From the NCBI GenBank assembly GCA_020832085.1, contig JAFIFJ010000006.1, positions 32,914 to 96,913 on the forward strand: a DNA stretch of 64,000 nucleotides, written 5' to 3'. A program made the translations under genes and the position numbers. This document shows positions 33,988 through 43,152 of this stretch, one piece after another. Each line of letters starts with the position of its first letter. Within the stretch, counting starts at the first letter, position 1. The DNA comes from Gammaproteobacteria bacterium (GTDB taxonomy: Bacteria; Pseudomonadota; Gammaproteobacteria; Pseudomonadales; Azotimanducaceae). A model generated the notes under the pieces. The model had not been told where the DNA came from. It ran no database searches and saw nothing but the letters and a program-made list of their open reading frames with translations.

Positions 33988-34824
33988 TTGCCGTTTCGAC
34001 TGGGTCTTCCCGCCTGGGCCTTCCCCGGCTGGCGGGGCCGCTACTTCGAGGCGCGGCCGTCGCCGCTGGCGAGCTATGCCCGGGTCTTCGATGTGGTGGA
34101 AGGCAACACCACTTTCCACGCCATCCCGGATCCCGCCACCGTCGCGGGCTGGCGCGAGGCGGTGGCGACGACGGACTTCCGCTTCTGCTTCAAGTTGCCG
34201 AAGACGGTGACCCATGCAAAGCGTCCGGCATGGGATGACCTCTGGCACCTGCTGGACGTACTGGCGCCGCTGAGTCCCTGGCTTGGACCCTTGCTGCTGC
34301 AGTTCCCGGCGCGGGTCGGTCCCGATCAGCTCCCCTGGCTGCAGCGCTTCTTCGAAATGCTGCCCAGGGAGCATCGTTATCTGCTGGAACTGCGTCATCC
34401 TGCGTTCTTTCCGCGTTCGGATGCGCTGGAGGAATTGGCCGGGAAGTTCGGCCTCGGCGCCGTGACGCTGGACAGTCGTGGGCTTTACGCCGGGCCTGCG
34501 GATCATCCGGAGGTGGCCGGGGCGCTGCATGAGAAACCCAACCTGCCGGTGTCGCCCAAGGTGCGCGCGAACCTGGCCTGCGTCCGGCTCGTGCTGCATC
34601 CGGACTGGCGGGAACCGCAGCCCTATCTGGATTTCTGGGCGGATCAGGTTGCGGCGTGGCTGCGTTCGGAAGTCGAAGTGATTGTCACGCTGCATTGCCC
34701 GAACAACCTGCACTGCCCCGAGTTCGCCGCCCTGTTCCATCGGGCCTTGCGCGCGCGCCTTGGTGAGGACGTCCTGCCGCAACTCGCACCCTGGCCGGTA
34801 GCGGCGCAGCCTGCGCTGTTCTGA
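33988..34824 (+). CDS. DUF72 (YecE-like) protein
   Basis: A 278-residue TIM-barrel-like protein of the DUF72 family. It has GLPAWAFPGWRGRYFE, then FDVVEGNTTFHAIPDPATVAGWREA, RFCFKLPKTVTHAKR, LLLQFPARV, YLLELRHPAFF and the late VTLHCPNNLHCPEFAALFHRAL. The start is inferred as TTG 33988, which has a GAGG site after the lipoprotein stop; the frame is open upstream inside that gene, but that translation is unrelated. The biochemical role of DUF72 proteins is not established. Confidence 0.85.
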   Translation: MPFRLGLPAWAFPGWRGRYFEARPSPLASYARVFDVVEGNTTFHAIPDPATVAGWREAVATTDFRFCFKLPKTVTHAKRPAWDDLWHLLDVLAPLSPWLGPLLLQFPARVGPDQLPWLQRFFEMLPREHRYLLELRHPAFFPRSDALEELAGKFGLGAVTLDSRGLYAGPADHPEVAGALHEKPNLPVSPKVRANLACVRLVLHPDWREPQPYLDFWADQVAAWLRSEVEVIVTLHCPNNLHCPEFAALFHRALRARLGEDVLPQLAPWPVAAQPALF

Positions 34825-34940
34825 TGGGAATGGAACGTGGTGCCGGCCCTTTGGGACGGCCGCCCCGTCAGTATGGAGAGCTGAGAGTCAACGAGCGCTT
34901 CTGTTAGCCTCGGACGTCAACGGGGTAGGAGGGAAGAGGG

Positions 34941-36467
34941 ATGCAGCGCGTACCGGACATGCTGGTGAACGCGGCCAAGCGCTTCGGCTCGGCCACCTGC
35001 GTGAGCAACGGCCGGCGGCTGCACAGTTTTGCCGAAACCCACGAACGGGCGGGTCGGCTTGCGGCGGCGCTGTTGGCGGATGGGCTGCGGGCTGGCGACC
35101 GGGTGGCCATCCTGGCGCACAACGAACTGGAGTACACCGAGATCCAGGTGGCCTGTCAGCGGGCAGGCCTCATTCTCGTGCCCATGAACTACCGCCTGTC
35201 GCAGCCGGAGCTGGCCTACATCGTCGACGATTGTGGGCCCCGGGCGCTCATCCACGGCCCGGGTTTTGCTGCCACGGCGGACCGATTGGGTGTCGAGCGC
35301 ACCTTGCATCTGGGCGCGGAAGGGACGGGAGCCAGCTACGATTACGTGCTGGCGGCGGCGGTGGACACCCTGGGCGCCGAGGCGCTTCCGGCGGCGACGC
35401 CCTGCTCCATTCTCTACACCAGCGGCACCACCGGCCGGCCGAAGGGCGCGGTGCTCTCCAATCTGGCGCTGTGGGCGCGGATGAACTCCTCGGCGCTGGA
35501 GGTCCGGCCGCACAGCAGCGCGGTGTTTCTGCAGTGCCTGCCCCTGTTCCACATTGCTTCCAATCTGGGTTACGCCTTCACCTACTGTGGTGCCACCAAT
35601 GTGTTCGTGACCCAGTTCGATCTCAAGCGGGTCATCGAGCACATCGAGTGCGACCGGCCGAGTCACATCCTGCTCGTTCCGACCATGATCAACATGCTGC
35701 TGAACCACCCGGACATCGCTGACGTCGACTTCTCTTCGGTGGAGATGGTCCTCTATGGCGCATCCTCCATCGCCCCTGACGTGCTGCGGCGTGCCATGGC
35801 GGTCATGGGCTGTGAGTTCCTGCAGCTCTTCGGCATGACGGAGACTTCAGGCTGCACGGTCCTGCGGCCGGCGGATCACGATCCGGTGAATCATCCCGAG
35901 TGGCTGGCATCGGCGGGGACGGATGCCATCGGTTTCGAGACTAAGGTGGTGGACGATGCCGATCTGGAAGTGGCTGCCGGGGTGGTGGGGGAGGTGGTCA
36001 CCCGTGGTCCGGCGGTGATGACCGGCTACTGGAACAACGACGCGGCTACGGCCGAGGCGCTGCGCAATGGCTGGATGCACACGGGCGATCTCGGCTATCG
36101 GGGCGAGGACGGTTACGTCTACATCACCGACCGCAAGAAGGACATGATCATCAGCGGCGGCGAGAACGTCTATCCCAGGGAAGTGGAGGACGTCCTCTAT
36201 GCCCATCCGGCCATTGTCGAGGCGGCCGTGATCGGCGTGCCCGACCCGCGCTGGGGCGAACGTGTGCATGCGGTGGTCGTGCTGCGGGACGGTCAGCCGG
36301 TCGAGGCCGACACGCTGCTGGCCTTCGTTCGTGAACGACTCGCCGGCTACAAGGTTCCGCGCTCCGTCGAGTTCACTGACGAGCTGCCCAAGAATGCCAC
36401 CGGCAAGATCCTGAAGAAGGATCTGCGAGCGGCCCGATCCGACGTCACAGTGAGTGCGCAAACATGA
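34941..36467 (+). CDS. acyl-CoA ligase (AMP-forming), first copy
   Basis: A 508-residue adenylating enzyme. The P-loop is YTSGTTGRPKGAVLSN (about residues 159-174). Later come LFGMTETSG, the hinge DRKKDMIISGGENVYPREVED and the C-terminal catalytic lysine region KNATGKILKKDLR. It converts a carboxylic acid to its CoA thioester. It is compact, like medium-chain or 4-chlorobenzoate-type ligases. It starts after an AGGAGG site and overlaps the next gene by four bases (ATGA), so they are coupled. The acid it activates is unknown. Confidence 0.9.
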   Translation: MQRVPDMLVNAAKRFGSATCVSNGRRLHSFAETHERAGRLAAALLADGLRAGDRVAILAHNELEYTEIQVACQRAGLILVPMNYRLSQPELAYIVDDCGPRALIHGPGFAATADRLGVERTLHLGAEGTGASYDYVLAAAVDTLGAEALPAATPCSILYTSGTTGRPKGAVLSNLALWARMNSSALEVRPHSSAVFLQCLPLFHIASNLGYAFTYCGATNVFVTQFDLKRVIEHIECDRPSHILLVPTMINMLLNHPDIADVDFSSVEMVLYGASSIAPDVLRRAMAVMGCEFLQLFGMTETSGCTVLRPADHDPVNHPEWLASAGTDAIGFETKVVDDADLEVAAGVVGEVVTRGPAVMTGYWNNDAATAEALRNGWMHTGDLGYRGEDGYVYITDRKKDMIISGGENVYPREVEDVLYAHPAIVEAAVIGVPDPRWGERVHAVVVLRDGQPVEADTLLAFVRERLAGYKVPRSVEFTDELPKNATGKILKKDLRAARSDVTVSAQT

Positions 36468-37486
36468 CGACCCGCAATACGCGCGTGGTGCTGGTCCGGC
36501 GCCCGGATGGCGAAGCCACGCCGGATTGTTTCGAAGTCAGGACGGAGTTGCCCGGGGAGCTGGCGCCGGATCAGATTCGCGTAGCCGTCGAGTACGTTTC
36601 CGTGGATGCCGGGACCCGCACCATGCTCCGCGGCGAAGGGTTTCATCAGCAGGTGGGCATCGGTGACACCATTCTTGCCGGCGGCGTGGGCCGGATCACG
36701 CAGTCACGGGTAGCGGGCTGGCCGGTGGGGCAGGCGGTTCGAGGCGGTCTGGGTGTGCAGACCCTGGCCGACGTCTCGACGCGACAGCTGGAAAAGATCG
36801 ACGCCGATGGCTTGCCGCTGAGCGTCTACCTCGGTGCCCTCGGCGCCTCCACCGGAGTCACGGCCTGGATCGGTGTCCGTGAGGTGGCCCGGCCGGCGCC
36901 GGGCGAGACCTTCGTCGTATCGGCAGCGGCCGGTGCGGTGGGTTCCATGGCCGGTCAGCTGGCCAAACAGGATGGAGCGCGGGTCATCGGCATTGCGGGT
37001 GGACCACGCAAGGTCGCTTATCTCAGGGAGCAGCTGGGATTCGATGGGGCCATCGACTACAAGCACGAGGATGTGGGTGCGCGACTGCGGGAACTGGCAC
37101 CCGATGGCGTCAACGTGTTCTTCGACAACGTAGGCGGCGACATCCTCGATGCCGTACTGGACAACCTGGCCATGCGTGCCCGCGTCGTCATCTGCGGTGC
37201 CATCTCCCAGTACGATCACATGGACCGGGTCGCGGGTCCTGCCATGTATCTGCGGCTGGCAGAACGGCAGTCGAAGATGGAAGGTTTCGCGTTCTTCCAC
37301 TTCCCTGAACTCATCGGTCCGGCAACGGCGGATCTGACGCGACAACTGAAGGCCGGCACGCTGGTCTTGAACGAGGAGATTCTGGAAGGGATCGAGCGTT
37401 TTCCGGAGGCGCTGCAGTTCATGTTCAGGGGCGGCAATCTGGGCAAGCTGCTGGTGAAGGTCTCAGCGGCAGCAACGCCCTCCTGA
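36464..37486 (+). CDS. zinc-independent MDR oxidoreductase (CurA/prostaglandin reductase-like)
   Basis: A 340-residue medium-chain reductase. The N-terminal GroES-like domain has EYVSVDAGTRTML. The Rossmann part has YLGALGASTGVTAWIG, SAAAGAVGSMAGQLAK and the NADP-binding IGIAGGPRKVAYLREQLGFD, then VFFDNVGGDILDAVL and VICGAISQYD. This is the curcumin/NADPH-alkenal reductase type, which reduces alpha,beta-unsaturated ketones or acyl groups. It is translationally coupled to the acyl-CoA ligase upstream, suggesting it acts on an enoyl or enone intermediate. Confidence 0.87.
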   Translation: MTTRNTRVVLVRRPDGEATPDCFEVRTELPGELAPDQIRVAVEYVSVDAGTRTMLRGEGFHQQVGIGDTILAGGVGRITQSRVAGWPVGQAVRGGLGVQTLADVSTRQLEKIDADGLPLSVYLGALGASTGVTAWIGVREVARPAPGETFVVSAAAGAVGSMAGQLAKQDGARVIGIAGGPRKVAYLREQLGFDGAIDYKHEDVGARLRELAPDGVNVFFDNVGGDILDAVLDNLAMRARVVICGAISQYDHMDRVAGPAMYLRLAERQSKMEGFAFFHFPELIGPATADLTRQLKAGTLVLNEEILEGIERFPEALQFMFRGGNLGKLLVKVSAAATPS

Positions 37487-37728
37487 GTGATCCGCCGGCG
37501 CGTCGTGGAGCCATGCGCAGCGCCTGAATCGAAGCTGCTCGGATCGGCCCCTTGCGCTGCGCTGGGGGAGCCTTCCCACAGTCGGCGCTACGCACAATGG
37601 TGGCATAACGCAACCTTTCGGTTGGCATCGCGACGTGGCAGCATTACCAGCAGGGGTGAATGACAAGAGCCAGCCCGCAGCGCTCCGTATGGGGGCCGAC
37701 GAGATGGGATCACGCGAGGCGTTCCTGC

Positions 37729-38574
37729 ATGGACATTGGCATCAGCAACTTCCCGACCGATTACTCGATACGCCCAACCGATCTCGGCAGGGCACTTGAG
37801 GAGCGTGGTTTCGAATCCCTGTGGGTCGTGGAACACACCCACATTCCCGCGTCGCGGGAAACACCCTATCCCCTCGGTGGCGACCTGCCGTCGATTTACT
37901 GGGAGGCCTACGAGCCGCTCACGTATCTGGCCCAGGTGGCTGCGGTTACGGAATCGCTGCAGATCGGCAGCGGTGTCCTGCTGGCAGCGCAGCACCACCC
38001 GATCGCTCTGGCCAAGCGTGTGGCCACACTGGACTCTCTGTCCGGCGGTCGACTGCTGCTCGGGGTCGGCGGCGGCTGGCTGGCCGAGGAGATGCGCAAT
38101 CACGGTTTCGACTTCAAGCACCGCTGGTCCATCCTGCGCGAGCACGTGCTGGCCATGAAGCAGTGCTGGCAGGAGAAGGATGCAGAGTTCCACGGCCGGC
38201 ACGTGGACTTCGATGCGGTGTGGGTGGAACCGAAACCGGCCCGGCCGGGTGGTCCGCCGGTGCTGATCGGAGCCACCTCTTCCTGGGCGCTCAAGCGTAT
38301 CGCCGAGTACGCGGACGGCTGGTATCCGATTCTGATGCCTGGCTTTGACGGGCAATTGGCGGAACTCGAAAGGCAGGTGCTGGAGCACGGCCGCAGCATG
38401 TCGGAAATCGACATCACGGTGCTGACCCAGCCCGAAGGCAAGGCCGACCTCGAAGCGCTGCGCGACAAGGGGGTCAATCGGGTCGTGCTGTCGCTGCCCA
38501 CCCTCGGTCGGGACGAGGCCCTGAAGGTGCTCGACAGCTACGCCCAGGTGGTCGATTGGGCCCGCGGGCTGTAA
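37729..38574 (+). CDS. luciferase-like (LLM) flavin- or F420-dependent oxidoreductase
   Basis: A 281-residue TIM-barrel oxidoreductase. Features are the N-terminal MDIGISNFPTDY, GFESLWVVEHTHIPAS, IGSGVLLAAQHHPIALAK, GGRLLLGVGGGWLAEEM and GGPPVLIGATSSWALKRIAEYADGW. This resembles the TIGR03619-type subgroup often labelled F420-dependent; whether this organism makes F420 cannot be told, and FMN is possible. ATG 37729 is chosen (GAGG upstream); the frame extends to 37660 without family similarity. It is followed by an SDR in the same direction. Confidence 0.85.
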   Translation: MDIGISNFPTDYSIRPTDLGRALEERGFESLWVVEHTHIPASRETPYPLGGDLPSIYWEAYEPLTYLAQVAAVTESLQIGSGVLLAAQHHPIALAKRVATLDSLSGGRLLLGVGGGWLAEEMRNHGFDFKHRWSILREHVLAMKQCWQEKDAEFHGRHVDFDAVWVEPKPARPGGPPVLIGATSSWALKRIAEYADGWYPILMPGFDGQLAELERQVLEHGRSMSEIDITVLTQPEGKADLEALRDKGVNRVVLSLPTLGRDEALKVLDSYAQVVDWARGL

Positions 38575-38629
38575 CCAACAGGACCGGAAAGATCATCGAC
38601 GAAGTAATTCAATCCAATGGGAGAGTGTG

Positions 38630-39403
38630 ATGGGACTGCATGACGAATTCAGGCTGGATGGCCAGGTGGCGGTGGTGACCGGCGGCGGTCGTGGCATTGG
38701 CCGCGGCATTGCGCTGGGTTTCGCGGAAAGCGGGGCCGACGTGGTCGTCATTGCGCGACGTCAGGAGGACGTGGATGCGGTGGCCAAAGAGATCGAGGCC
38801 CGGGGTCAGCGGGGCCTGGGGATATCGGCAGACGTGATGGATTGGACGTCGATTCCGGCGGCACTGGATCGGGTGGTGGCGGAGTTCGGTCGGCTGGACA
38901 TCATGGTGAACAATGCCGGCGGCAACCTGGACCGGAAGATGTACGCACTGCCGGACATTCCCATCGAGAAGTTCGACGAGCAGTTGCACCTGAACATGAA
39001 GACCAAGTTCTGGGGTGCGCAGCAGGCTGCGAAACGCATGAACGACGGCGGCAGCATCATCAACATCATTTCCATCGCGGCCCACCGGCCCTCGCCGGGT
39101 TTCGGGGTTTACTCGGCGGCCAACATGGGCATGATCAGCATGACGCGCACCCTGGCGGTGGAACTCGGGCAGCGCCGGATCACCGTGAACTGCATCGCTC
39201 CCGGTATCGTCGTCACGGACATGCTCAAAGAGACCATGCACGTCTCCGAGGAGCAGGCGAAGGAGATGTTCGACGGCTCCATTCCCCTGGGCAGAACCGG
39301 TACGCCGGAGGACTGTGCCGCGGCCGCGCTGCTGTTCGCTTCTCCGGCAGGCCGATGGATTACGGGTCAGTACATCGATGTGGCCGGTGGCCAACCCACC
39401 TGA
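38630..39403 (+). CDS. short-chain dehydrogenase/reductase with YxxxN instead of YxxxK
   Basis: A 257-residue SDR. The cofactor motif TGGGRGIGRG and NNAG (IMVNNAGGN) are normal, and the catalytic serine is present (NIISIAA). The tyrosine motif, however, reads YSAANMG: the nearly invariant lysine four residues after the tyrosine is asparagine (codon AAC at about 39121). The lysine normally lowers the tyrosine pKa and binds the nicotinamide ribose. The protein may be inactive, may have an altered mechanism, or may serve a binding role. ATG 38630 with a GGGAGAG site is chosen. It sits between the LLM oxidoreductase and the GFA gene. Confidence 0.87.
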   Translation: MGLHDEFRLDGQVAVVTGGGRGIGRGIALGFAESGADVVVIARRQEDVDAVAKEIEARGQRGLGISADVMDWTSIPAALDRVVAEFGRLDIMVNNAGGNLDRKMYALPDIPIEKFDEQLHLNMKTKFWGAQQAAKRMNDGGSIINIISIAAHRPSPGFGVYSAANMGMISMTRTLAVELGQRRITVNCIAPGIVVTDMLKETMHVSEEQAKEMFDGSIPLGRTGTPEDCAAAALLFASPAGRWITGQYIDVAGGQPT

Positions 39404-39423
39404 CAGGAGTTTCGGGAGGCAGG

Positions 39424-39852
39424 ATGGACGATGAGGTCGAGATCGCAGCGGGTGGTTGCCTGTGTGGCGCCATTCGCTACCGTTTCCCGCGGGCTTCGGT
39501 GCTGACGGCGGCCCATTGCCACTGTACCGATTGCCAGAAGGCCACGGGCAGCGGCAAGGCCACCATTGTCTTCCTGCCGACCGAGGTGCTGGAACTCGAA
39601 GGCAGCTGCAAGACCTACACGGTCATCGGTACCGACGGCAGTCATGTCACCCGGGGCTTCTGTCCGGACTGCGGCTCACCCATCATCAGCTACGTGACGG
39701 AAGTGCCGGCCGTGAAGTTCATCAAGGCCGGCAGTCTCGATGATCCTTCCTGGGTCGCGGCCCAGAGCAGCTACTGGAACCGTTCGGCCGTGGACTGGTC
39801 GCCGGTGGATCCCCGCATCCCGAGCTTCCCGGGCAATCCGCCCGCGAACTGA
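39424..39852 (+). CDS. GFA-family zinc protein (glutathione-dependent formaldehyde-activating-like)
   Basis: A 142-residue Mss4-like-fold protein. The zinc ligands are the cysteines of GGCLCGAIRY, AAHCHCTDCQK and FCPDCGSPIIS. The C-terminal KAGSLDD is typical. Founding members were linked to S-hydroxymethylglutathione formation, but most homologs are uncharacterised. A strong GGGAGG site precedes ATG 39424. It is the last gene of the cluster beginning at 34941. Confidence 0.88.
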   Translation: MDDEVEIAAGGCLCGAIRYRFPRASVLTAAHCHCTDCQKATGSGKATIVFLPTEVLELEGSCKTYTVIGTDGSHVTRGFCPDCGSPIISYVTEVPAVKFIKAGSLDDPSWVAAQSSYWNRSAVDWSPVDPRIPSFPGNPPAN

Positions 39853-39865
39853 TCTGAGGGATCGA

Positions 39866-40612
39866 TCAGTATCCGGCGCCTGGCGCCGGTGGGTCGTGAC
39901 CTTCGAGTGCGGCCAGAAGGGCTGTGAGCAGGCCGGACGCACCGAAGCGGAAGCGGTACGGAGTGATCCATTCGGCTCCCATCTCATGGTCGACGAGGGC
40001 CAGATAGCGTTCGGCATCGGCCAAGGTCCGGACGCCGCCTGAGACTTTCACTCCGACGTTTTGGTTTGCGCGCTTTACGACGGCGAGCAATTCACGGACA
40101 GCAGACACGCTGGCGCCGCCCGGCCCCTTGCCGGTTGACGTCTTGAGGAAGTCTGCGCCGCCGCTCTGCGCCGCCTCCGCCACTTCGCGCAGTCGTTGGG
40201 GCGTGTCGAGGGCTGCCGTCTCCAGGATGGCCTTCACCACGGCGGCCCCCGCCTCCTGCCTGACGGCTCTCACCGCAGCCTCGATCGCTGCCGTTCCGGG
40301 ACGGCGATAGGGCACCACCATATCGATCTCGTCAGCACCCGCGGCCAGCGCTGCTCCGGCTTCAGCCACGACCCTGTCGAGGGGTTGATCGCCGCCGGGA
40401 AAGTTGACCACGGTGGCGATGCGGATGCCCTCCGGGAGGACTGCGCGGGCATGAGCCACGAACCCGGGCCAGATGCAGATGGCCGCCACCGGACCATGGC
40501 TGGTCCAGGCGCGCTCGATGAGAGCGTCGACGTCCGCCTCGCTGCAGCGCTCTTCGAGCAAGGTGAGGTCCAGGCAGGCCAAAGCCCGCATGGCATTCAG
40601 TGACGGCGTCAT
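39866..40612 (-). CDS. deoC: deoxyribose-phosphate aldolase
   Basis: A 248-residue class I aldolase splitting 2-deoxyribose-5-phosphate into glyceraldehyde-3-phosphate and acetaldehyde. The Schiff-base lysine is K157 in GADFLKTSTGKG. Other marks are DLTLLEE, GADEIDMVVPY, VVKAILETAAL and the C-terminal VKVSGGVRTLADAERYL. ATG 40612 overlaps the rlmD stop by four bases (ATGA), so translation is coupled. Together with the nucleoside hydrolase and ribokinase elsewhere in the window, it completes nucleoside sugar catabolism, although it lies in a separate operon. Confidence 0.92.
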   Translation of the reverse strand: MTPSLNAMRALACLDLTLLEERCSEADVDALIERAWTSHGPVAAICIWPGFVAHARAVLPEGIRIATVVNFPGGDQPLDRVVAEAGAALAAGADEIDMVVPYRRPGTAAIEAAVRAVRQEAGAAVVKAILETAALDTPQRLREVAEAAQSGGADFLKTSTGKGPGGASVSAVRELLAVVKRANQNVGVKVSGGVRTLADAERYLALVDHEMGAEWITPYRFRFGASGLLTALLAALEGHDPPAPGAGY

Positions 40613-41901
40613 CGCAGCATCACGGCCAGAGCCTCGATGTGGGGTGTCTGCGGGAACAGATCGAAGCCCGCCACGGACTGCAACGTCCAGCCTCCTTCCT
40701 GCAGTTGGCCGAGGTCGCGGGCGAAGGTGGCCGGATCGCAGGAGAGATAGACTAGGCGCTCCGGTCCGCTGGCGCACAGGCGAGCCGTGACTTGGGCGCC
40801 GAGGCCTGCCCGGGGCGGGTCCATGAACACCACCTCGGGTGCGAACTGCGGCGCCACAGGAGCCTTGGTGTGCCCGGGTTTTTCCGGCATGAGGAAGCGC
40901 TCGACGTCGGCGACCCGCGTCTCGATGTTTGCCATTCCTGCAGCGGCCGCGGCGTGATTCAGGTTGGCGATGGCGGCGGCATCGGACTCGACGGCGAGGA
41001 TGTGCTGGAAGCGGCTGGCCAGAGTGAGCGTGAAGAAACCGGCACCGGCATAGAGTTCGAGCAGGCGGTTGCCCCGGCCCACGGCGTCGGCGACGGCGCT
41101 GATGAGGGCGTCGAAGAGCAGCGGGTTGGCCTGGGCGAAGCCGCCGGCTGCGACCTGAATCCGCTGATCTCCGGCGCGAAGGGTCAGGGGCTCGCCACGC
41201 TGATCGGGGCTGCCGAGATGCCGGACTCTGACGCCTTCGGGGTGGGTGGCGTCCGCCTCGCCGAGGGCGAGCTCCCACTCACCGTCGGCCGGCTCTGTCG
41301 TGGCCAGTTGCTTCAGAGCCTGCTGCAGCGGGCGTGCCAGGATTGGGCATTGGTCCACCGCGATGTGGTCATCGCTGGCAGCGCGGCGATAGCCGGTCCG
41401 GTGCCGATGCACCAGGATGCGGGCCCGGCCCCGATATTCGTAGGCCTGAGGGGAGGGCGTCATGACCACCGGGCCGGGAAGGTCGAGCCCGCCGATGCGG
41501 CGCAAGGCGTTGTCGAGGATTGCTGCCTTGGCGGCCACCTGTGCTGGATAGGCGATGTGCTGCCAGGAGCAGCCGCCACAGCGGCCAAAGGCGGGACATT
41601 CGGGCTGCGTGCGATCCGGCCCGGGTTCGAGGACTTCGATGATTTCCGCGCGCAGCAGTTTTCTGCGTGCTTCCACCACCCGGGCCAGGATGCGGTCTCC
41701 GGGGGCCGTGCCGGGGACGAAGACGATGCGGCCGTCATCGGCGCGCCCGATGCCGCTGCCGTCGTTGGCAAGGCTCTGGATGTCCAGGGTCAGGTCGGAG
41801 ACCCGGGGCGGACCTTTTGCCTCAGGGCGGCCGGTGCCGGATCGACGCCCACCCGATCGGCCCTTGCCCTGGCGGTTGCCGCCGGGCTCCCAGCGGCTCA
41901 A
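40609..41901 (-). CDS. rlmD: 23S rRNA (uracil-1939-C5)-methyltransferase
   Basis: A 430-residue protein of the RumA/TrmA family. After a basic tail comes a TRAM domain (about residues 37-100), then the iron-sulfur cysteines in PECPAFGRCGGCSW and DQCPIL. The SAM motif is LLELYAGAGFFTLTLA, the catalytic cysteine is C388 in YLSCDPATFARDL and the base is E423 in PHIEALAVML. No ATG is available in a suitable place. TTG 41901 overlaps the TGA of the serine hydrolase (TTGA) and is the likely start. The long frame upstream to 42261 is antisense-like arginine-rich sequence inside the hydrolase. Confidence 0.92.
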   Translation of the reverse strand: MSRWEPGGNRQGKGRSGGRRSGTGRPEAKGPPRVSDLTLDIQSLANDGSGIGRADDGRIVFVPGTAPGDRILARVVEARRKLLRAEIIEVLEPGPDRTQPECPAFGRCGGCSWQHIAYPAQVAAKAAILDNALRRIGGLDLPGPVVMTPSPQAYEYRGRARILVHRHRTGYRRAASDDHIAVDQCPILARPLQQALKQLATTEPADGEWELALGEADATHPEGVRVRHLGSPDQRGEPLTLRAGDQRIQVAAGGFAQANPLLFDALISAVADAVGRGNRLLELYAGAGFFTLTLASRFQHILAVESDAAAIANLNHAAAAAGMANIETRVADVERFLMPEKPGHTKAPVAPQFAPEVVFMDPPRAGLGAQVTARLCASGPERLVYLSCDPATFARDLGQLQEGGWTLQSVAGFDLFPQTPHIEALAVMLR

Positions 41902-43040
41902 TGTCGGCTCCCGGTCTTGTACATGGGCCTGCTTCCTTTGGCCACACCAAACTGCTCTTCGGTGAGGATGGCGCTTGGCGATGACCGGCTTTGCAGCCCG
42001 GACGGGGCATCGGCTGCCCGGGCACCGGCGATCACATGGGCCGCTACCAGATCGTGCAGGGCACGGACATAGCTGCCACCGGCTGATGGGGGTGTCGGGC
42101 GTGACGTGATTACCACCACGATGCCGAGAGCGGGCACCACGTGCAGCAGCTGGCCGCCGTAGCCGCGGCCGTAGTAGACGCGCTCGCCGGCGAGTTCGGT
42201 GATGAACCAGCCGTAGCCGTAGTCGTCTCCGGACCAGGGTGAGCGGGCGCGTGGGATCCACGACTGTTCGATCCAGCCCTGGGGCAGCACGGTGCTGCCG
42301 TTGTTGCGCCCGTTCTGCAGGTACAGCTCGCCGAAGGTGAGCAGGTCCCGGGGCGACATGAGCATGTCATTGCCGCCGAAGTAGATGCCGTCAGGGTCCT
42401 GTGGCCAGGCCGGGAAGTGGATGCCGAGGGGCTGGCCGAGCCAGCGTCGCGCCAGCGCCAGGGTCGACTGCCCCGACCGTTCGGTGAGGATGGCGGAAAG
42501 GATGTGCCAGACCCCTGTGGAGTACTGCATCCGTTCACCCGGTGGATCCACGAAGGGGCGGGAGAGGGCGTGGGCGACCCAGTCATCGCTGGCGACCCAG
42601 CGGCCGTAGTTGCGCCCTGAAGTGGAGCCGAGACCTGCCCGCATCGAGAGCAGGTGGTCGACCGTCACTGCCGCGAGTTTCGGCTCCGCATCCGCCGGCA
42701 GGCGGGCGAGCAGGGAGGTGATGGGCTGATCCACATTCTCGATGAGGCCGCGTTCGATAGCGATTCCCGCCAGGGCGGATTGAACGGTTTTCGACAGCGA
42801 TTTGATGTTGGTGGGCGCATCGAGGCCCGGGCCGGCGAAGTGATGCCCGGCGACCGTGATGCCATCACGGGAGACCAGCAGGGCGTGGATGGGGCCGAGT
42901 GCGCCGGCCCGCTCGATCATGCGCTGCAGATGGTCTGCTTCGATGCCCCGCGGGGCAGCCCCGCCGCTGCCGTCGGCCCGGAGCAGCGGCGACAGCAGCG
43001 TCAGTAGCATCAGCAGGAGCGTAGGCAGGCGGGGCGTCAT
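41898..43040 (-). CDS. serine hydrolase, beta-lactamase class C / PBP-like
   Basis: A 380-residue exported protein with signal peptide RLPTLLLMLLTLLSPLL. The acyl-enzyme motif is SLSK (about residues 83-86, in NIKSLSKTVQ). A YST tyrosine motif (MQYSTGVWHIL) and the late GRGYGGQLLHVVP, in the position of the KTG-like motif, fit the beta-lactamase/DD-peptidase/esterase superfamily. ATG 43040 is preferred over an upstream TTG at 43061. It is the first gene of an overlapping three-gene unit with rlmD and deoC. Substrates may be esters or peptides; beta-lactam hydrolysis is not implied. Confidence 0.85.
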   Translation of the reverse strand: MTPRLPTLLLMLLTLLSPLLRADGSGGAAPRGIEADHLQRMIERAGALGPIHALLVSRDGITVAGHHFAGPGLDAPTNIKSLSKTVQSALAGIAIERGLIENVDQPITSLLARLPADAEPKLAAVTVDHLLSMRAGLGSTSGRNYGRWVASDDWVAHALSRPFVDPPGERMQYSTGVWHILSAILTERSGQSTLALARRWLGQPLGIHFPAWPQDPDGIYFGGNDMLMSPRDLLTFGELYLQNGRNNGSTVLPQGWIEQSWIPRARSPWSGDDYGYGWFITELAGERVYYGRGYGGQLLHVVPALGIVVVITSRPTPPSAGGSYVRALHDLVAAHVIAGARAADAPSGLQSRSSPSAILTEEQFGVAKGSRPMYKTGSRH

Positions 43041-43152
43041 GAATCCGGCGCAAGGCAGCAAGGAAGTCCAGTCTATCGGACCCGGCTGGACGATGGGGGT
43101 TCATGGCAACTGATTGGGGCTCTGCAGGGGCTCAAATGGCCGGGCCTCACCT

